64,000 nt of DNA from Chrysopilus asiliformis (taxonomy: Eukaryota; Arthropoda; Insecta; Diptera; Rhagionidae), in contig OZ035964.1 in assembly GCA_964034945.1 (NCBI GenBank), positions 1,138,001 to 1,202,000 on the forward strand. The letters run 5' to 3'. Shown piece after piece: positions 36,284-47,700 of the stretch; the stretch's first letter is position 1, and every line of letters starts with the position of its first letter. The notes below the pieces were generated by a model. The model saw only the letters and a program-made list of their open reading frames with translations. It was not told where the DNA came from and made no database searches. The position numbers were made by a program, and so were the translations under genes.

Positions 36284-36720
36284 GTTATATACGATTCCGA
36301 TTTTCACTTTCAATGGAATTGCAAAAGACTTTCTCACTCCTGCTCCGCTCCACCGGACACCGTACACAATTTACACTACCGGAGCTTTGTCCACTCAATT
36401 GCGGATTGGCAAAGTGTAACTACTTTCGTTGATGGCCCGTTTAACACTAAAACATCTAGCATTTATTCATGAAACTTGAAACAAACAGAAACGCCAGTCA
36501 AGATTTAATCAAAAGGTGGTGAATTTCTTGTATTTCTTCTTTTTGATTAATTATTAGTAATTTTATTGGGTTAATATTCAATTAGTATCGACGTAGAAAC
36601 GTAACTAATGAAAATCAAAATATCTGATGTGAAAAGCACATGACTTTCTTATACAAAATTTACGTCTTGGCGCAATTTACACTATAATTCGCTGAGTAAA
36701 ATATCAGTATGTATTAAAAT
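36284..36720. other. Upstream region of the yellow-family gene
   Basis: Expected to contain the promoter and 5' UTR, but I see no distinctive core-promoter motif. 36620-36690 is a copy, inverted, of the short TCTGATGTGAAAAGCAC...TTTTGTATAAGAAAGTCAT repeat also found near 15380 and 16890. Confidence 0.4.
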
Positions 36721-36724
36721 ATGA

Positions 36725-37275
36725 TTTTTTTTAATATTTCCGAGACATTTTCGAAACGGGGAATATTTTTCTCGAATTTCTAAAGGCTTTTTGTTAGCAG
36801 GAAATATATTTCCGAGACCTTTTCTATCCCGTAAATATTTTTCTCGAATTTTTAGAGTCTTGTTCTTAGTAGGAAAAATATCTCCGAGGACTTTACCACC
36901 CGGGAAATATTTTTCTCGAATTTTTAAAGGCTTGTTCTGAGTAGGAAAAATATTTCCGAGACCTTTTCTATCCCGTAAATATTTTTCTCGAATTTTTAGA
37001 GTCTTGTTCTTAGTAGGAAAAATATCTCCGAGACCTTTTCTATTCGGGAAATATCTTTTTATCCGGGAAATATGTTTCCCTTTTCTATCCGGGAAATATT
37101 TTTCTCGCATTTTTACTCGCTTGTTCTGAGTAGGAAAAACATTTCCGACACCTTTTCTATCCGGGAAATATTTTTCTCGAATTTCTAGAGGCTTGTTCTG
37201 AGTAGGAAAATTATTTCCGGGACATTTTCTTTCCGGGTAATATTTTTTTCGAGTTTTTAGAAGCTTGTTCTGAAA
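36725..37275 (+). repeat. Diverged 72-bp satellite block
   Basis: About seven units of the PPGKYFSR subtype (TTTCCGAGACC, AATATTTTTCTCGAATTT, GGCTTGTTCTGAGTAGGAAA) with variable length. A 142-codon minus-strand frame (REKYFPDRKG repeats) is a by-product. Confidence 0.85.
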
Positions 37276-38204
37276 AAATCACCAAAGGCGAACATTTTTA
37301 CCGGCAAGGCGGATTGTGTGACCGCACTAGATTTTGATGTATGGGCGATTTATGTAAAATTGCATTCTAAATATTTTGCTCTTTGTAACTTTTTTGATTT
37401 GACGATCCGTTTTCAAGAAAACCGACCGAAAATTCAAATTTTCACTGCCATGGGGGAGATACTGATCCCATTTTGCCGAATTTATGAGATACGCATCTGA
37501 GGAAAATTTCAAATCCGCAGCATAGTTCGTGTGGGAAATAAAAAAATCTTGCTAAGGAAATCGAAGGAATTTGGCATGGAAAACAAGCAAATGAAAACAA
37601 AGTAAACTTTTACAGTTTTCTAAAATATTTCCCATTCAAACTGTGAAATTTGTCATGGAAATACAGAATTTCTTTGCAGTTTAATCGATTAAATGAACCA
37701 AAAACATGGAAATACAGAAAGGAAATTTCCCATTATTGGCCGCCGTCCGATTTTCGACGATTTTCTTTGTTCTCAAACAGTTTTATTCGTAGATTTTATG
37801 CCTGTTTTACGGCGAAATACCGGCAGCAGTGATTTGCATTAAAATGAAGCATTTTCCTCCACTCTCGACAGTCTTGAAATTTTTCCCATTTTTACCAAGT
37901 ACGTTTGAAAAAAATTACAAATTTTCTGGCATTATTCGAAAACATTCTGTAATCGATCCTCTCACACAGTTTTTCCTATATAAATTCAAAAAAAATAGAA
38001 ATCTATTACTACAGTTTCTCTATCCGAAACTAGATGGCGCTGCGAACGCACGCAAAAAGTTTTTCTTCCACAATTCTATAATATTTGAGTAATTCAGTTC
38101 GACAACCGCGCCCGTCTGACATTTCTCGGTTCGAGTGGCGTCGGTTTCGGTCGTTTCGGGACAACCTGCGCGCTTTTCTTCGAGTTTTTCGCGCAAAAAA
38201 ATAA
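37276..38204. other. Intergenic, nothing recognised
   Basis: Short open frames only. 37318-37400 resembles the tail found near 59515 (TTTTGATGTATGG). Confidence 0.45.
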
Positions 38205-39870
38205 AAATTTCAGAGGCTTGTTCTTAATACGAAAAATACTTTCGCGACCTTTTCTATAGGGGATGTATTTTTTCCGGAATTTCAGAGGCTTGTTCTTAAT
38301 ACGAAAAATACTTTCGCGACCTTTTCTGTAGGGGATGTATTTTTTTCGGAATTTGAGAGGCTTGTTCTTAATGCGAAAAATACTTTCGCGACCTTTTCTA
38401 TACGGGATGTATTTTTTCCGGAATTTCAGAGGCTTGTTCTTAATACGAAAAATACTTTCGCGACCTTTTCTATAGGGGATGTATTTTTTTCGGAATTTCA
38501 GAGGCTTGCTCTTAATACGAAAAATACTTTCGCGACCTTTTCTATAGGGGATGTATTTTTTTCGGAATTTCAGAGGTTTGTTCTTAATACGAAAAATACT
38601 TTCGCGACCTTTTCTATACGGGATGTATTTTTTCCGGAATTTCAGAGGCTTGTTCTTAATACGAAAAATACTTTCGCGACCTTTTCTATACGGGATGTAT
38701 TTTTTCCGGAATTTCAGAGGCTTGTTCTTAATACGAAAAATACTTTCGCGACCTTTTCTATAGGGGATGTATTTTTCCGGAATTTCAGAGGCTTGTTCTT
38801 AATACGAAAAATACTTTCGCGACCTTTTCTATACGGGATGTATTTTTTCCGGAATTTCAGAGGCTTGTTCTTAATACGAAAAATACTTTCGCGACCTTTT
38901 CTATAGGGGATGTATTTTTTTCGGAATTTCAGAGGCTTGTTCTTAATACGAAAAATACTTTCGCGACCTTTTCTATAGGGGATGTATTTTTTCGGAATTT
39001 CAGAGGCTTGTTCTTAATACGAAAAATACTTTCGCGACCTTTTCTATACGGAATGTATTTTTTTCGGAATTTCAGAGGCTTGTTCTTAATACGAAAAATA
39101 CTTTCGCGACCTTTTCTATAGGGGATGTATTTTTCCGGAATTTCAGAGGCTTGTTCTTAATACGAAAAATACTTTCGCGACCTTTTCTATACGGGATGTA
39201 TTTTTTCCGGAATTTCAGAGGCTTGTTCTTAATACGAAAAATACTTTCGCGACCTTTTCTGTAGGGGATGTATTTTTTTCGGAATTTCAGAGGCTTGTTC
39301 TTAATGCGAAAAATACTTTCGCGACCTTTTCTATAGGGGATGTATTTTTTCCGGAATTTCAGAGGCTTGTTCTTAATACGAAAAATACTTTCGCGACCTT
39401 TTCTATACGGGATGTATTTTCTCGGAATTTCAGAGGCTTGTTCTTAATACGAAAAATACTTTCGCGACCTTTTCTATAGGGGATGTATTTTTTTCGGAAT
39501 TTCAGAGGCTTGTTCTTAATACGAAAAATATTTCCGAGACTTTTTCCACCCGGGAAATATTTTTCTCGAATGTTTAAAGGCTTGTTCTTAGTAGGAAAAA
39601 TATTTCCGAGACTTTTTCCACCCGAGAAATATTTTTCTCTGATTTTTAAAGGCTTGTTCTTAGTAGGAAAAATATTTCCGAGACCTTTTCCACCCGGAAA
39701 ATATTTTTCTCGAATGTTTAAAGGCTTGTTCTTAGTAGGAAAAATATTTCCGAGAGCTTTTCCACCCGAGAAATATTTTTCTCGGATTTTTAAAGGCTTG
39801 TTCTTAGTAGGAAAAATATTTCCGAGACCTTTTCCAAAAAGGGGAATATTTTTTTCGGATTTTTAGAAGC
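38205..39870 (+). repeat. 72-bp satellite array with a subtype switch
   Basis: About 18 units of subtype 1 (CTTTCGCGACCTTTTCTATA), with variants TACGGG/TAGGGG and 5-7 T residues that change the length to 71-73 bp and break the frame. At about 39530 it changes to about five units of subtype 2 (TTTCCGAGACCTTTTCCACC). Two monomer variants (GTAGGGG followed by AATGCGAAAA) recur 13 monomers apart, which hints at higher-order repetition. Confidence 0.93.
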
Positions 39871-40231
39871 TATTTATGAGCAGGAAAAATACATGTTTTA
39901 TTTTCATATGCGAAAACCATTGCAAACAATTTACTCTCCAAAAAAGTCCCTACACGTACAATATTATTGTGCAATATTTCAATATTGTGCAATATATTGA
40001 CCGTCTTAGGGTAATATTGAACGGTTGTGCAATATATTGTTTTCGAAAGAATAGCAAAACACTGTATATCTCAAAACTTCTAGTGAAAGAGAAAATTGTA
40101 AGAAATTTTATTGCATTGAACTTTGAAAAACGTATAGTTTCAAAATATCTTCATTTTTATGAAACGATTTTCATAGCGTTTTTGAAGTTTTTCATTGATA
40201 TCATAAAGTTTTTAGTAGATTTTATGACATA
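39871..40231. other. Intergenic, nothing recognised
   Basis: A/T-rich with several CAATATT words. The 136-codon frame crossing it lacks recognisable features and runs into the pogo element. Confidence 0.45.
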
Positions 40232-40993
40232 CAGGGGAATCTCGAAAAGATGCACGATCGAAATGATAGAAATCCCAAAAAGATGAACGGCATTCTTTTA
40301 ATATTGGAGTGTTCTAAAACATGAACGAGAAGAATCTTAACGTTCTAAAAGATGAACGCCTCGTGGTACAATCCTTTTCTTTTCTTTTTTCACACAATTG
40401 GTTTGGGTATTTCTGGAGTAACTGTATTTCTGGAGTAACGGTATATTCTTGTGGTAGTGCTTGAGTTTGTTTTTCCAGTAAAAAGTGAATTTCGCTACAA
40501 CAAAGATGCCGCCAGTTAAGGGCCGCGTTAGATTTTTAAACTTAAAACAAAAATGTGATGTTATCAAAGGGGTTCTTCATACAAAACAGTTCGCAGCAGA
40601 TGCAATTGCAGCTGTCAACATTTGCTTAAAATTTGCGGAACAATGCGACTCCAATTTTGACACTATTATAAATCTTCGAAAATTAAGAGAAAAAGCAGTA
40701 TGGAAACAGCTTTCTGCTCGACGAAAAACCAAAATCAGTGGTTTTTTTCAGAAAATATAATTTCTAACGAAATATATTATGTACATTACAACTGAATTTT
40801 GAAACAGACGCTGGTTCTTACATAACGCTTTTGTTGTTTTTAATTTTTTGCTGCCTTTGATTTCTTTTAGAATGACGTTTATGTAGCATACATGTGTCCT
40901 CTTTCAGTCAAAACTCCTTCCAAAAAGATGAACGATCTCGAAAAGATGACACGGCCGTGTTTTTTTAGTGTTCATCTTTTCGAGATTCCCCTG
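40232..40993 (+). mobile_element. pogo/Tigger-type DNA transposon, internally deleted, 762 bp
   Basis: Perfect terminal inverted repeats CAGGGGAATCTCGAAAAGAT and its reverse complement at the right end, flanked by TA (40230-40231 and 40994-40995). Additional subterminal AAAGATGAACG words recur at both ends, the likely transposase binding sites. Inside is one short ORF joining the two ends of a transposase. The element is about a third of an autonomous length and would need help from an intact relative. Confidence 0.9.
40506..40760 (+). CDS. Mini-protein: fused N- and C-terminal ends of a pogo/Tigger transposase
   Basis: 84 codons from ATG 40506 to TAA. Residues 1-25 (MPPVKGRVRFLNLKQKCDVI) look like the start of the CENP-B/psq-type helix-turn-helix of this family. 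From about residue 30 onwards the sequence (AIAAVNICLKFAEQCD, INLRKLREKAVWKQL, KISGFFQKI) looks like the extreme C-terminus, which usually ends in a xTxxFF-type motif. The DDE catalytic core is missing; the join is in frame. It may be a simple deletion relic. Confidence 0.6.
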   Translation: MPPVKGRVRFLNLKQKCDVIKGVLHTKQFAADAIAAVNICLKFAEQCDSNFDTIINLRKLREKAVWKQLSARRKTKISGFFQKI

Positions 40994-41190
40994 TACTTTC
41001 ATAAAATCTAGGAAATCTACTCACAGACTTTATGAAAAATTTGCATTGATCAATCGTCAAAAATCATAAAGGTTTTAGTTTTTCACAATGATTTCGATTT
41101 CTGTGGATTTCTGTTTTCACACTTTCAGCATTCACTTACAAAGGATACAATTCCGTTTCACATAAAATAATTTCATGTTTAGTATAAACT

Positions 41191-41287
41191 TTAAGATTGG
41201 GTAAAATAAATGAGGATTGCAAACCATCGGACTCAGTGGTATCCTAGTTCGATGGCTTGCAATCCTCTTAATTTACCCAATCTTAAA
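41191..41287. mobile_element. Foldback element, about 95 bp
   Basis: Arms AAGATTGGGTAAAATAAATG...GGATTGCAAACCATCG and its imperfect reverse complement pair over about 35 bp around the loop GACTCAGTGGTATCCTAGTT. TTAA-like ends make the duplication ambiguous. Confidence 0.7.
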
Positions 41288-41356
41288 AGTTGTATATATA
41301 TTAATCAAAAATTTTTTACGATATCCGAATTATTACAAACGCCAAATTTTTTTTAA

Positions 41357-42190
41357 AAAAGCTTTTATTAAAAAAGAATGCACTAAAAAGAAAAAAATAA
41401 TTTTCTGGACGCTGTGTATCACAAATATAAAAGCTTTTTAAAAGCGAGATAAATTTTTATTTTATTGTTTTATGCTTTATCTCGCTTTTTAAAAGCTTTT
41501 ATATTTGTGATACACAGCGTCCAGAAAATTATTTTTTTCTTTTTAGTGCATTCTTTTTTAATAAAAGCTTTTTAAAAAAAAATTTTTTTTTATTTTGTTC
41601 TTTTTAGTCTTCGAATATATATCCTTACATTTGAGATGTCCTTACAGGCTTTTTAACTTGAGAATCGTATTCAGCGACCCTAAAAACCCCCAGAATAGAT
41701 TTTTTTCCGGAAAATTTGGAGAAAGGGATAATCACGTTATCCTTACAGGACCTTCCGTTATCCTTACTGACTTTTTAATGACAGATTCGGATTCAGCGAC
41801 CCCAAAAACCCCCAGAATAGATTTTTTTCCGGGAAATTTGGAGAAAGGGATAATCACGTTATCCTTACAGGACCTTCCGTTATCCTTACTGACTTTTTAA
41901 TGACAGATTCGGATTCAGCGACCCCAAAAACCCCCAGAATAGATTTTTTTCCGGAAAATTTGGAGAAAAGGATAATCACGTTATCCTTACAGGACCTTCC
42001 GTTATCCTTACAAGGACGAAGTAGTGAAAATATTGTATTGTCATCGGACTTATATAAGTGTACAAAATTTCAAGTCAATCGGACAAGTGGAAGTGGGTCA
42101 AAATTTGATTGCAAGATTTGACCCCGCCCGCCCGGCAAACAAACAAACAAACAGACAAGATAGCGAGCTAAATAAAAGCTTTTACAAAAT
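41357..42190 (-). mobile_element. Composite foldback element, copy 2 (three internal units, inverted)
   Basis: Starts with AAAAAAGCTTTTATTAAAAA, then the foldback (arms about 41360-41450 and 41460-41580), then three about-120-bp units (near 41640-42000) with CAGCGACCCCAAAAACCCCC and CACGTTATCCTTACAGGACC, ending in GCGAGCTAAATAAAAGCTTT. The end carries AAACAAACAAACAAACAGAC. Confidence 0.8.
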
Positions 42191-43571
42191 TCGTCTTTCC
42201 CTTCGTTTCACGAATTCCACTTTTTTTTAGTGTGGAATAAATCGAAGGGCGAGAGGGAAAATATTATCATTCTATAGATTTTTGAAATGTACTCTTCAAT
42301 ACCTTTCATTTGAGGTATCACACACCCCCCTACCAGCCCCCAGAAAAAAGTTTCAATAAAGTTAGAAGATCCCTGTAAGGGGCAAGAGGGGCGAGCGACG
42401 GCTAAAAATTAACAATATTTACGCGGTTAAACCGAAAAAACCTTTCCTACAACATAATGTCGAGCCGCGAAAACCTAAAATTATATTTTATTATTTATTT
42501 TGGAACAGACTGTACCACTCTTTTTGCGCTGTTGAAGCGCTCCATTTCCTACTGGGTGGTAACAACAGCGTGTGGACTCGATCGAACTGGTTGTCGTTAT
42601 GTGTTGTCGTTACAACTGTGTGTGGAAATGCCTATTCACACATCGAAAAAATCATTCGGTTAGTAGACGCCATGCCGTACGCATCTCGAATAATCATTTC
42701 ATGGCGTCTGGTTCTTAGTGCTTTTTTTTTGTTAACAAAATCGGGATTTGCTTACAAGAAATCAAAATTTCGGTGATTTTTTTGCAATCCAGCGAAGGAT
42801 CGGTCATTTTTCTTACGGAAAATCAAAAAACGCCAGCATGTCGATGCATAATTTCCGTGCAAGTGCCGTCTGTCGGAAAATGAAATCCTGAGTTTCACGG
42901 TTTTGTAATGAAATTGTAAAAAAAACTAACAAATTCCAATATAATAGTGCATAAAACGTGTTATACCGCAAAAACAGTGAAAAATAGTTTTTTTTTCGTG
43001 CGGTGGCGACGCTTTTCACGCCTAGATGGGAGCTTTCCCCCCTCCCCGCGAGTTCAACAAAAACAAAGCAAATTGTTTTTCTTTCTGGAAATTTTGGAAA
43101 AGAGTGAGTGTTGACAATTTTAACTTTTTTGTTTCGCACATAAAACATTAATAAAGTTACAGTTAGATAAATTCAATTCATATGAAATAAGTGGGAAATT
43201 GTTTCGTCCTTATTTTGCCAAAATTGCGGTGATCGCACAGTTGAAGGAGATTCGGTTTTGTTGTGCGGCGCAGGCATTTTCCGTGTGTTTTTTTCTGGCT
43301 AAAAAGATTGCAATTTTCTCCGGTTTTCGCGTGCTTTTCGAGATTAAAGAAACTTTTTAATCCAATTGTGACAAAAATGGGCCTTTTTTTTAATTCGCAA
43401 GGCATTTTTGGAAGCACTAAGAAAAGTTTCAGAATTGAGGATTTGTTTTTAATGGAAAGTGCGTATTACCTGACAATCTAACGTATTTTTACTAGCGTTT
43501 CTACTTTCAAATTTGAATTTTTTTTTTAAATATTACCATTGCTTGACAAAATCCCTTTTTTTCTTATTTCA
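42191..43571. other. Intergenic, no supported gene
   Basis: Two moderately CpG-rich patches (42430-42640 and 43180-43340) look like gene-proximal DNA but have no supported ORF. A lncRNA or 5' UTR cannot be excluded. Confidence 0.4.
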
Positions 43572-43864
43572 GATTGCTGTTTGTGTTCAAGTTTTTGCTC
43601 AGAAAACCGAGAAAAATATAAAATTTATTTAAAAAAAACCTCTTTTTTATTATGTGAATAAAACCAATGCAAAGTTCATTAAGTGCAAAAAAATATTCGC
43701 CATTCAAGTCAGTCAAGACAACAAAACAAAAAAAATTAAGAAAACCTTTTGGCCAAAGAAATTATTAATAATTTAGTGTTTAACTTCAAACTGATATCCT
43801 GGAAAATTGACTAATCAACATTGGAGGATCTTCAATACTACTAGAACATCGTCTTCGATTTTCG
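43572..43864 (+). ncRNA. Possible non-coding or 5' UTR exon
   Basis: Acceptor TTTTTTCTTATTTCAG at 43571 and donor GTAAGTG at 43865 enclose 293 bp with stops in all frames. It could belong to the same transcript as the tiny exons at 51.3 kb, or be chance. Confidence 0.25.
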
Positions 43865-44074
43865 GTAAGTGTTTTTCAATGTTACTCTTTTATATATTTT
43901 TATTTCTATTTATTTAAATTAAATATTCAACACTTTGTCGATGGGATCTTTGTTTATATATGAGGCGTTAAAAGCTAGAGTGGACCAAGCCACATAATCG
44001 AGTTTTTGAAGCTTTTCCACTTTTGTACTATTATTGACTGTAAATTTTAGACCGGGGCTAGTAGCCCCACTTTT

Positions 44075-46030
44075 TATAATATTTCCGAGACGTTTTCCAC
44101 CCGGGAAATATTTTTCCTGAATTTTTAAACGCTTGTTCTTAGTAGGAAAAATATTTCCGAGACCTTTTCTATCCGGAAAATATTTTTCTCGAATTTTTAG
44201 AGGCTTGTTCTGAGTAGGAAAAACATTTCCGAGACCTTTCCCACCCGGAAAAGTTTCTTTTCGAAATTTTCGATGCTTGTTCTGTGTAGGAAAAATATTT
44301 CCGAGACCTTTCCCACCCGGGAAAGTTTCGTTTCGGAATTTTCGAGGCTTGTTCTGTGTAGGAAAAATGTTTTCGAGATCTTTCCCACCGGGGAAAGTTC
44401 CTTTTCGAAATTTTCGAGGCTTGTTCTGAGTAGGAAAAATATTTCCGAGACCTTTTTTATCCGGAAAATATTTTTCTCGAATTTTTAGAGGCTTGTTCTG
44501 AGTAGGAAAAACATTTCCGAGACCTTTCCCACCCGGGAGAGTTTTTTTTTTGGAATTTTCGAGGCTTGTTCTGTGAAGGAAAAATGTTTCTGATCTTTCC
44601 CACCCGGGAAAGTTTCTTTTCGAAATTTTCGAGGCTTGTTCTGAGTAGGAAAAATGTTTTCTAGACCTTTTCCACCCGGAAAATATTTTTCTCGAATGTT
44701 TAAAAGTTTGTTCTTAGTAGGAAAAATATTTCCGATACCTTTTCCACCCGGAAAATATTTTTCTCGAATGTTTAAAGGCTTGTTCTTAGTAGGAAAAATA
44801 TTTTCGAGACCTTTTCCACCCGGAAAATATTTTCCTCGAATTTTTAAAGGCTTGTTCTTAGTAGGAAAAATATTTCCGAGACCTTTTCCACCCGGAAAAT
44901 ATTTTTCTCGAATGTTTAAAGGCTTGTTCTTAGTAGGAAAAATATTTTCGAGACCTTTTCCACCCGGAAAATATTTTCCTCGAATTTTTAAAGGCTTGTT
45001 CTTAGTAGGAAAAATATTTCCGAGACCTTTTCCACCCGGAAAATATTTTTCTCGAATGTTTAAAGGCTTGTTCTTAGTAGGAAAAATATTTTCGACACCT
45101 TTTCCACCCGGAAAATATTTTTCTCGAATGTTTAAAAGTTTGTTCTTAGTAGGAAAAATATTTCCAAGATCTTTTCTATTCGGGAAATATTTTCCTCGAA
45201 TTTTTAAAGGCTTGTTCTTAGTAGGAAAAATATTTCCGAGACCTTTTCTAATCGGGAAATATTTTCCTCGAATTTTTAAAGGCTTGTTCTTAGTAGGAAA
45301 AATATTTCCGAGACCTTTTCCACCCGGAAAATATTTTTCTCGAATGTTTAAAGGCTTGTTCTTAGTAGGAAAAATATTTCCGAGACCTTTTCCACCCGGA
45401 AAATATTTTTCTCGAATGTTTAAAGGCTTGTTCTTAGTAGGAAAAGTATTTCAAAGAGCTTTTCCACCCGGAAAATATTTTTCTCGAATGTTTAAAGGCT
45501 TGTTCTTAGTAGGAAAAATATTTCCGAGACCTTTTCCACCCGGAAAATATTTTCCTCGAATTTTTAAAGGCTTGTTCTTAGTAGGAAAAGTATTTCCGAG
45601 AGCTTTTCCACCCGAGAAATATTTTTCTCGGATTTTTAAAGGCTTGTTCTGTGTAGGAAAAATATTTCCGAGACCTTTTCCACCCGGAAAATATTTTTCT
45701 CGAATTTTAAAGGCTTGTTCTTAGTAGGAAAAATATTTCTGAGACCTTTTCCACCCGGTAAATATTTTTCTCGAATGTTTAAAGGCTTGTTCTTAGTTGG
45801 AAAAATATTTCCGAGACGTTTTCCACCCGGGAAATATTTTTCCTGAATTTTTAAAGGCTTGTTCTTAGTAGGAAAAATATTTCCGAGACCTTTTCTAATC
45901 GGGAAATATTTTCCTCGAATTTTTAAAGGCTTGTTCTTAGTAGGAAAAATATTTCCAAGATCTTTTCTATCCGGGAAATATTTGAATTTTTAAAGGCTTG
46001 TTCTTAGTAGGAAAAATATTTCTGAGACCT
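44075..46030 (+). repeat. 72-bp satellite array, subtype 2
   Basis: About 27 units. The first third is irregular (TTTCCCACCCGGGAAAGTTT variants); from 44654 the array is regular and one frame stays open for 356 codons with a 24-residue repeat (FKGLFLVGKIFPRPFPPGKY). Local pairs of units alternate (TTTTTCTCGAATGTTTAAAG versus TTTTCCTCGAATTTTTAAAG), a sign of recent multi-unit duplications at 44760-45060. Confidence 0.93.
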
Positions 46031-46300
46031 TTTCTTGATAGAAAACAAATTTCGAAGCCATTTCCATGCGAGAATTTTTTCTTTTGAATTTTCGAAGCTT
46101 TTTTTCAGGCGATAGAGTTTTTTCCGGACTTTTTCGAGGCATTTTTAGTTACACAAAATGGTTTTCAGAGCATTTTCTATGCAGGAAAATTTTTCCCGTA
46201 GTTTTCCGAGACCTTTTCTTGATAGAAAACAAATTTCAAAGCCTTTTCTATGCGATAATTTTTACTTTATTATACTCCGTAGAAGAAAGTATTCATGAAA
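46031..46300 (+). repeat. Decayed satellite units
   Basis: GAGACCTTTTCTTGATAGAA and GTTTTCCGAGACCTTTTCTT persist, but spacing is irregular. Confidence 0.65.
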
Positions 46301-47135
46301 AATTTCGACCTCTTAATTTTGCCTAAAAAACATTTCCCGATCACTCCTGAGTCGATTGGAGTCATATTTAAAAAATGTCTTTCTGTCTGTCAGTCTGTGT
46401 ACAAGATTTCTCAAAAACTCATAGAGCTAGCGCCATGAAATTTTATAGGCATGTTGGGTCCTGAAATGGGACGATCCTATCAACTTTTGGTGGAAATCCG
46501 TTAACCGGAAGTATCCAAAATGGCGGTTTTTCAAAAAGCGCAATTTCGTTTTTCTCGATTTACTCCCAAACTACGCGTTTTTTAGTGGCCTTAAGTATGA
46601 CAAAACTTGGAGAAAATAAAGTTTCCCACACTTTTGTCTTTAGCTATAACTCGATATCTCCACCTGATATCGAGATAAACCGTTATTTCCAAAAAAACAG
46701 TTTTTTGCGATTGTCTCGAAAACTAACGGGTTTTTGCTGACTGAATGTATGAAGTGAATTAATGAGAATGGCATTCTGCACAATTTTGTCTTTTACCGTT
46801 ATCCGTTATCTTTTACCGTTATTGAGATATTTTCATTAATATGTAAAAAATCATATTTTTGCGAATAACTTGCAAACTAACGGTTTTTCGACAAATCAGT
46901 TAAAAGAATAATTAAAGATGTTAACATTTTCTACCTTTTTGCCATTTTCCGTAAATTGATATCTTTTACCGTTCTCAAGTTATCTCAAATTTTGTACGTT
47001 TTTGATATTTTTGGATGAACCAAGAATTTATTGGGAGGTCGTCTTAGGTTGACAACGCGACAGGGCTCTAGCGTAAATTGCACAGGGTCGTAGATTTTGT
47101 AGAAGAAAGTTTTGTGTTGACCACAACTGATATTT
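46301..47135 (+). repeat. Module R3 without the MITE (empty site)
   Basis: Matches 9680-11040 except that the 384-bp MITE P1 and most of the GTCT tract are missing: here TCTTTCTGTCTGTCAG leads straight to TCTGTGTACAAGATTTCTCA. R3 itself interrupts the decayed satellite, which resumes at 47136. Confidence 0.85.
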
Positions 47136-47700
47136 TCTTTTGAATTTTTGCAGCTTTTTTCAGGCGATAAAGTTTTTCCCGGACTTTCCCGAGGCATTTT
47201 TAGTTACAGAAAATGGTTTTCAAAGCATTTTCTATGCTGGGAAATTTTTCCCGTAATTTTCCGAGACCTTTTCTTTAAAGAAAAAAAAATTCAAAATTTT
47301 TTCTATACGAGAATTTTTTTTTTTCAATTTTTGAAGCCTTTTTTCAGGCGATAAAGTTTTTCCCGGACATTTCCGAGGCATTTTTAGTTACACAATATGG
47401 TTTTCAAAGCATTTTCTATGCAGGAAAATTTTTCCCGTAATTTTCCGAGACCTTTTCTTGACAGAAAAGAGATTTCAAAGCCTTTTCTATTCGAGAATTT
47501 TTTCTTTTCAATTTTTGAAGCCTTTTTTCAGGCGATAAAGGTGTTCCCGGACTTTTTCGAGGCATTTTTAGTTACACAAAATGGTTTTCAAACCATTTTC
47601 TATGCAGGAAAATTTTTCCCGTAATTTTCCGGGACCTTTTCTCTGCATTTTCTATGCGGGCAATTTTTTATGAATTTTCTAATGCCTTTTTTGCAGACGG
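47136..47700 (+). repeat. Decayed satellite units after R3
   Basis: About 200-bp higher-order blocks (GCGATAAAGTTTTTCCCGGAC, TTTTAGTTACA.AATGG, AATTTTTCCCGTAATTTTCC) repeat three times, at about 47160, 47345 and 47530, so a derived longer unit arose from the 72-bp one. Confidence 0.75.

Noticed and set aside
36682..37110. 142-codon minus-strand repeat protein
   Set aside because: Translation of the 72-bp satellite on the other strand.
39876..40286. 136-codon frame
   Set aside because: A/T-rich, no recognisable features, and it crosses the left end of the pogo element.
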